NCBI GenBank assembly: GCA_030425195.1
Contig: JAUIAV010000008.1
Location: 124,001 to 188,000 of the forward strand
Direction of reading: 5' to 3'
Length of the DNA: 64,000 nucleotides
Origin: Gammaproteobacteria bacterium
GTDB taxonomy: Bacteria > Pseudomonadota > Gammaproteobacteria > Pseudomonadales > Azotimanducaceae
Of the stretch, positions 61,449 through 64,000 are shown piece after piece (positions within the stretch are counted from its first letter, which is position 1; every line of letters begins with the position of its first letter). Below the pieces are notes generated by a model. It was not told where the DNA came from and searched no databases. It saw only the letters and a list, made by a program, of their open reading frames with translations. The translations under genes and the position numbers were made by a program.

Positions 61449-62228
61449 ATGTCCACCCCCGCCGAAGCTCTGGTTAACATCCGGAGCAAGAAAGTCCCCA
61501 CTCTCTATGAAGCCGACGAGCGCAAATACGTCGGACCGCATCGCTGGCAGATCCAGTGGTGGGCAAAAAGTGTCCGCAGAATCATGGAGCGTCGCGCCTA
61601 CACACGCTGGCTGGAGGCGGCCTGTGAGGAGATTCAGGTGAACGGTCTCGAACACCTCGACGGCATCGAAGGGCCCTGTGTGTTCATCGCCAATCACACC
61701 AGTCATCTGGATACGCTGCTCGTTCACGACGTGATGCCCCGCGCGATCCGTCGCCGTCTCTACTTCGGTGCTGCTCAGGACCGCTGGTTCGTCAAAGGCA
61801 AGAAGAAGCTCGAACTGAAACCCTGGTATCAGTCCCTGGTGCTGGGGAATTTCCCCATCCTGCGGGGCGGGGGTGCCCGTGCGCTCTCCTACGCACACTG
61901 GCTGCTCAGGAAGCGCCAGCACGTCTTCCTGTTTCCGGAGGGTACCCGTGCCACGGGTGACGAACTCGGCGAGTTCAAAATGGGTGCTGCGCTGCTGGCA
62001 CTGGAGAACGATGTGCCGGTGGTACCGCTGTACCTCTGCGGTCTCCGGGCCATCCGGCCGAAAGGCAGTCGTGAGGCGGTCCGGGGCAGTGCCGGGGTGG
62101 AGATTCTGGCCCCGGTGCGCTTCTCGCCGGGCAGCGACCCGGCGTCAGCGACGGCGCTGCTGCAGAGCAGGCTCAATGCCGTGCACCGTGCCGCGGTCGG
62201 AAACCTCTCCGTACCGGACGCGGCCTGA
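61449..62228 (+). CDS. 1-acyl-sn-glycerol-3-phosphate acyltransferase-like (PlsC) protein
   Basis: A 259-residue acyltransferase from the ATG at 61449, six bases after AAGGAG. The catalytic HX4D motif is NHTSHLD at 82-88 (His83, Asp88), the glycerol-phosphate-binding FPEGTR motif is at 162-167, and GAALLALENDVPVVPLYLCG lies downstream. The N-terminus is more polar than in membrane-anchored PlsC, with only a weak hydrophobic helix before the motif. It would acylate lysophosphatidate or a related lysolipid. The 252 bases upstream hold no gene that I can support. Confidence 0.9.
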   Translation: MSTPAEALVNIRSKKVPTLYEADERKYVGPHRWQIQWWAKSVRRIMERRAYTRWLEAACEEIQVNGLEHLDGIEGPCVFIANHTSHLDTLLVHDVMPRAIRRRLYFGAAQDRWFVKGKKKLELKPWYQSLVLGNFPILRGGGARALSYAHWLLRKRQHVFLFPEGTRATGDELGEFKMGAALLALENDVPVVPLYLCGLRAIRPKGSREAVRGSAGVEILAPVRFSPGSDPASATALLQSRLNAVHRAAVGNLSVPDAA

Positions 62229-62244
62229 CATTCAGCCCTGAGAT

Positions 62245-62844
62245 TCAGTAAGGGCGGATTCCTCCGAACCGGCTGCGGACCCGTCTGTCCAGCAGCCAGT
62301 AGCCGGTGAAACCGCCGGCCATCAGGCAGACGAGCGCAGCGACGATGAACCAGCCCAGCGGCATCCGGATGCCGCTCGATGCCAGCGTTTCCCTGAGGGC
62401 GGCGTTCTCTGCTTCCAGCGCCGGCAGGTTGGTGATGTTCTGTTCCGCCACTGCCAGCTGGCTGGCCAGCTCGTTCGCCTCGCTCCGACTGGCTTCCAGC
62501 GCTTGCTCCGCCTCCTCGAGCCGCGCCCCGGCCGTCTCCACCGCCGCCTCCAGCCGGCCCAGCCTGGACCGGGCCGGTTCCGTCTCCACGATATAGGCGG
62601 TCTTCACCCAGCCTTCGTCACCGTCCTCCGTCCGAACGCGGATGGACATCAGGGCGCGCTCGAGGACGGTCAGGCGGGCGCCGCTGATGAGGGTCTTTAC
62701 CGTTCTGCCGCTGGTTTCCTCCGTCCGGTAGAGGCCGAGGCGGAGCTCGTCGGTGACGTAGACCACATCCGCCTCCGCGGCTGTTGCGGGTGTGCTGGTA
62801 AGGAGCAGGAGCACGGGAAGAAGCAGATGTGCGGTCGTCCTCAT
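62245..62844 (-). CDS. Exported SH3-domain protein with coiled coil and C-terminal membrane helix (YgiM/TIGR04211-like)
   Basis: A 199-residue protein from the ATG at 62844, overlapping the upstream gene by 4 bases (ATGA). Signal peptide about 5-22 (AHLLLPVLLLLTSTPATA). An SH3b domain (about 28-88: VVYVTDELRLGLYRTEETSG, SGARLTVLERALMSIRVRTE) is followed by a coiled coil (LGRLEAAVETAGARLEEAEQ). A membrane helix near 162-182 (PLGWFIVAALVCLMAGGFTG) and a short basic cytoplasmic tail complete it. The layout is exactly that of the YgiM family. Confidence 0.92.
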   Translation of the reverse strand: MRTTAHLLLPVLLLLTSTPATAAEADVVYVTDELRLGLYRTEETSGRTVKTLISGARLTVLERALMSIRVRTEDGDEGWVKTAYIVETEPARSRLGRLEAAVETAGARLEEAEQALEASRSEANELASQLAVAEQNITNLPALEAENAALRETLASSGIRMPLGWFIVAALVCLMAGGFTGYWLLDRRVRSRFGGIRPY

Positions 62845-64000
62845 TCGGCGGCCTCCCGCGCAACGGGTAACGGCAGCGCCACGTCCACCCCGAGACTGGC
62901 GAGCCCCGTTTCGAGCGCCTGGGCGTTGAGCCCGTGACCGAGCAGTTCGTGCACGAGCAGGTCCAGGGTCGTATCGTGCCGTGCCAGGGTGCCGGCCAGC
63001 TCGTGCAGCATGAGAACGGCGAAAGCGGTGTCCGCCCCTTTGGAGGGGCTCGTGAGGCGGCCGCCTTCCCGGTCTGCCCATTCCTCCAGGCTGTCCAGCG
63101 CGGCTTCGAAGCGGCTCTCGCTGATGCCGCCGGTGCGGCGCAGAATCTCCAGCGAGTAGTATTCGGCGAGACCTTCCACGAGCCAGTCGTCCGGTTTGCC
63201 GGAGACGTCCCTGACCGCAAGGTGCACCAGCTCGTGCAGCAGGGTACTGGTGCCGTTCTCGCTGATCAGCGGCCGGTCCGGATGGAGATACAGAGAAGCG
63301 GGCCCCGAAAGCCCGCCACGCCACATGTCTCTGCCCCCGCCGACGACGAGGAGCCGCTCCGAAAAGCAGGGAAAAACATCGACGAGATCGGGCAGCGTCC
63401 AGTGCAGAAATGCCAGGATGTCCAGACGCCGGAAGCCCTGGCCTACCGGTGCCGCGACCGCCACCTCGCGTTCCGCGATCAGTTCCCGGCGAACGCCGAT
63501 CTGTCCCGCCACCGCCCAGCCGACGGGCCGGGGAAACAGCCTGTCCCGGTTCAGGGTATGCACCGGCTCGCTCGAGGGTCCGTAGGGGGTTTCGAATCGC
63601 CAGCCGGCAGGACCGCGCAGACGGAGGGTGGCGCTGGCTTCGCTGTCCTTCAGAGCCCGGGTGCGGGCCGCGGGAAAGAGGTCGTCGAGACGGAAAACGG
63701 CCCAGTCATCCGTCATGCGGGCGTCGTGCGCATCGCCGCGCAGGTGGTCGATGGGGACCCGATAGCGGAGGCTGCCGCCTTCGGCCGGCGGGGTCCAGAG
63801 CACCCGTTCTTCGGAAACCTCCAGCTTGCCATCGCCTTCGAACGCCGTGAACCTGCTGGCGGGTGCATTGAAGTCCAGCGCCAGCAGAACGGACTGGCGC
63901 TGGCTCAGGAGTATCTCCGCCGCGGCCATGCCGGTTTCCGGCTGCAGGGTGGCCCGGTAGCTGAGCGAGAAGGTGCGATCTCCCGGATCCACCGCAGCGC
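62841..64000 (-). CDS. Metallopeptidase-like exported protein, C-terminal part (5' end beyond window)
   Basis: About 386 codons are visible, open to the right edge (GTG at 63992 is followed upstream by further open frame), so the N-terminus, with any signal peptide, is missing. The zinc motif HELVH lies in TSTLLHELVHLAVRDVSGKP, followed by DDWLVEGLAEYYSLEILRR, where the Glu about 20 residues on fits a gluzincin third ligand. A membrane-proximal beta-rich region (LRLRGPAGWRFETPYGPSSE) precedes it. It resembles M61-type or similar peptidase domains. Coupled to the SH3 protein. Confidence 0.75.
   Translation of the reverse strand, partial: AAVDPGDRTFSLSYRATLQPETGMAAAEILLSQRQSVLLALDFNAPASRFTAFEGDGKLEVSEERVLWTPPAEGGSLRYRVPIDHLRGDAHDARMTDDWAVFRLDDLFPAARTRALKDSEASATLRLRGPAGWRFETPYGPSSEPVHTLNRDRLFPRPVGWAVAGQIGVRRELIAEREVAVAAPVGQGFRRLDILAFLHWTLPDLVDVFPCFSERLLVVGGGRDMWRGGLSGPASLYLHPDRPLISENGTSTLLHELVHLAVRDVSGKPDDWLVEGLAEYYSLEILRRTGGISESRFEAALDSLEEWADREGGRLTSPSKGADTAFAVLMLHELAGTLARHDTTLDLLVHELLGHGLNAQALETGLASLGVDVALPLPVAREAAE

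Overview
The window is high-GC, densely packed bacterial DNA. It most likely comes from a gammaproteobacterium with a Pseudomonas- or Xanthomonas-like core and a catabolic, environmental accessory gene set. The evidence is gene neighbourhood: hemB/trxA/rho, and pckA/hslO/hslR/GMP-IMP nucleotidase/nudE/cysQ, together with gshA of the proteobacterial type, acpH (ACP phosphodiesterase), a YhcB/ZapG-like protein and a YgiM/TIGR04211-like SH3 protein. No rRNA, tRNA, CRISPR array, transposase or phage structural gene was seen. The genus cannot be fixed from the sequence alone.

Layout. Positions 1-4.9 kb hold a TetR / double-DSBA / metallo-beta-lactamase operon, divergent from a type I sulfatase, then a DUF4136 lipoprotein. 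Positions 4.9-10.5 kb hold an ECF sigma factor and a TPR Ser/Thr kinase as an overlapping pair, divergent from an exported protein with five perfect LPGDMF hexapeptide repeats and an FAD-dependent monooxygenase. Positions 9.8-16 kb are housekeeping: flavin reductase, rho, trxA, hemB, a TVP38-type membrane protein and a Cys-pair flavoprotein disulfide reductase. Positions 16-20.3 kb carry TetR, a luciferase-like monooxygenase, and a second ECF sigma / membrane anti-sigma / double-PDZ operon. Positions 20.3-32.3 kb are mostly core genes (ABC-F, ParA, DsbB, quinone reductase, acpH, gshA, pckA, hslO, hslR, HAD nucleotidase, nudE, cysQ).

Positions 32.3-32.9 kb form the largest stretch without a gene. 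It holds 58-bp tandem repeats, an 18-bp inverted repeat and a strong LexA-type box. Positions 33-39.5 kb are accessory oxidation genes (acyl-CoA dehydrogenase-like, phytanoyl-CoA dioxygenase-like, P450) plus cysteine synthase. Positions 39.5-41 kb carry a third ECF sigma operon, followed by two tandem gamma-glutamyltransferases. Positions 44.6-51.3 kb form a nine-gene, largely translationally coupled envelope operon. It contains a glycine-zipper protein, exported coiled-coil protein, lipoprotein, MotA/TolQ-like membrane protein, proline-rich single-span protein, unknown exported protein, another single-span protein, lytic transglycosylase and a second protein related to the first. This is the best candidate for an undescribed multi-protein system.

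Positions 51.4-58 kb begin with a membrane protein / Xre regulator pair behind a promoter with a perfect inverted repeat. A compact TTQ amine dehydrogenase operon follows (large subunit, small subunit, mono-haem cytochrome c), with no mauE, mauD, mauF or mauG homologue nearby. Then come an M20 peptidase and a large DUF5916-type outer-membrane protein. The window ends with phhB, a YhcB-like protein, a GMC oxidoreductase, a GFA-family protein, a PlsC acyltransferase, an SH3/coiled-coil protein and a truncated HExxH peptidase-like gene.

Starts were chosen by ribosome-binding sites, family alignment from memory and operon spacing. Several are non-ATG: hslO apparently CTG, the HAD nucleotidase TTG, and cysteine synthase, gshA, mauA-like and others GTG. 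Family names come from motifs read by eye, without database searches.
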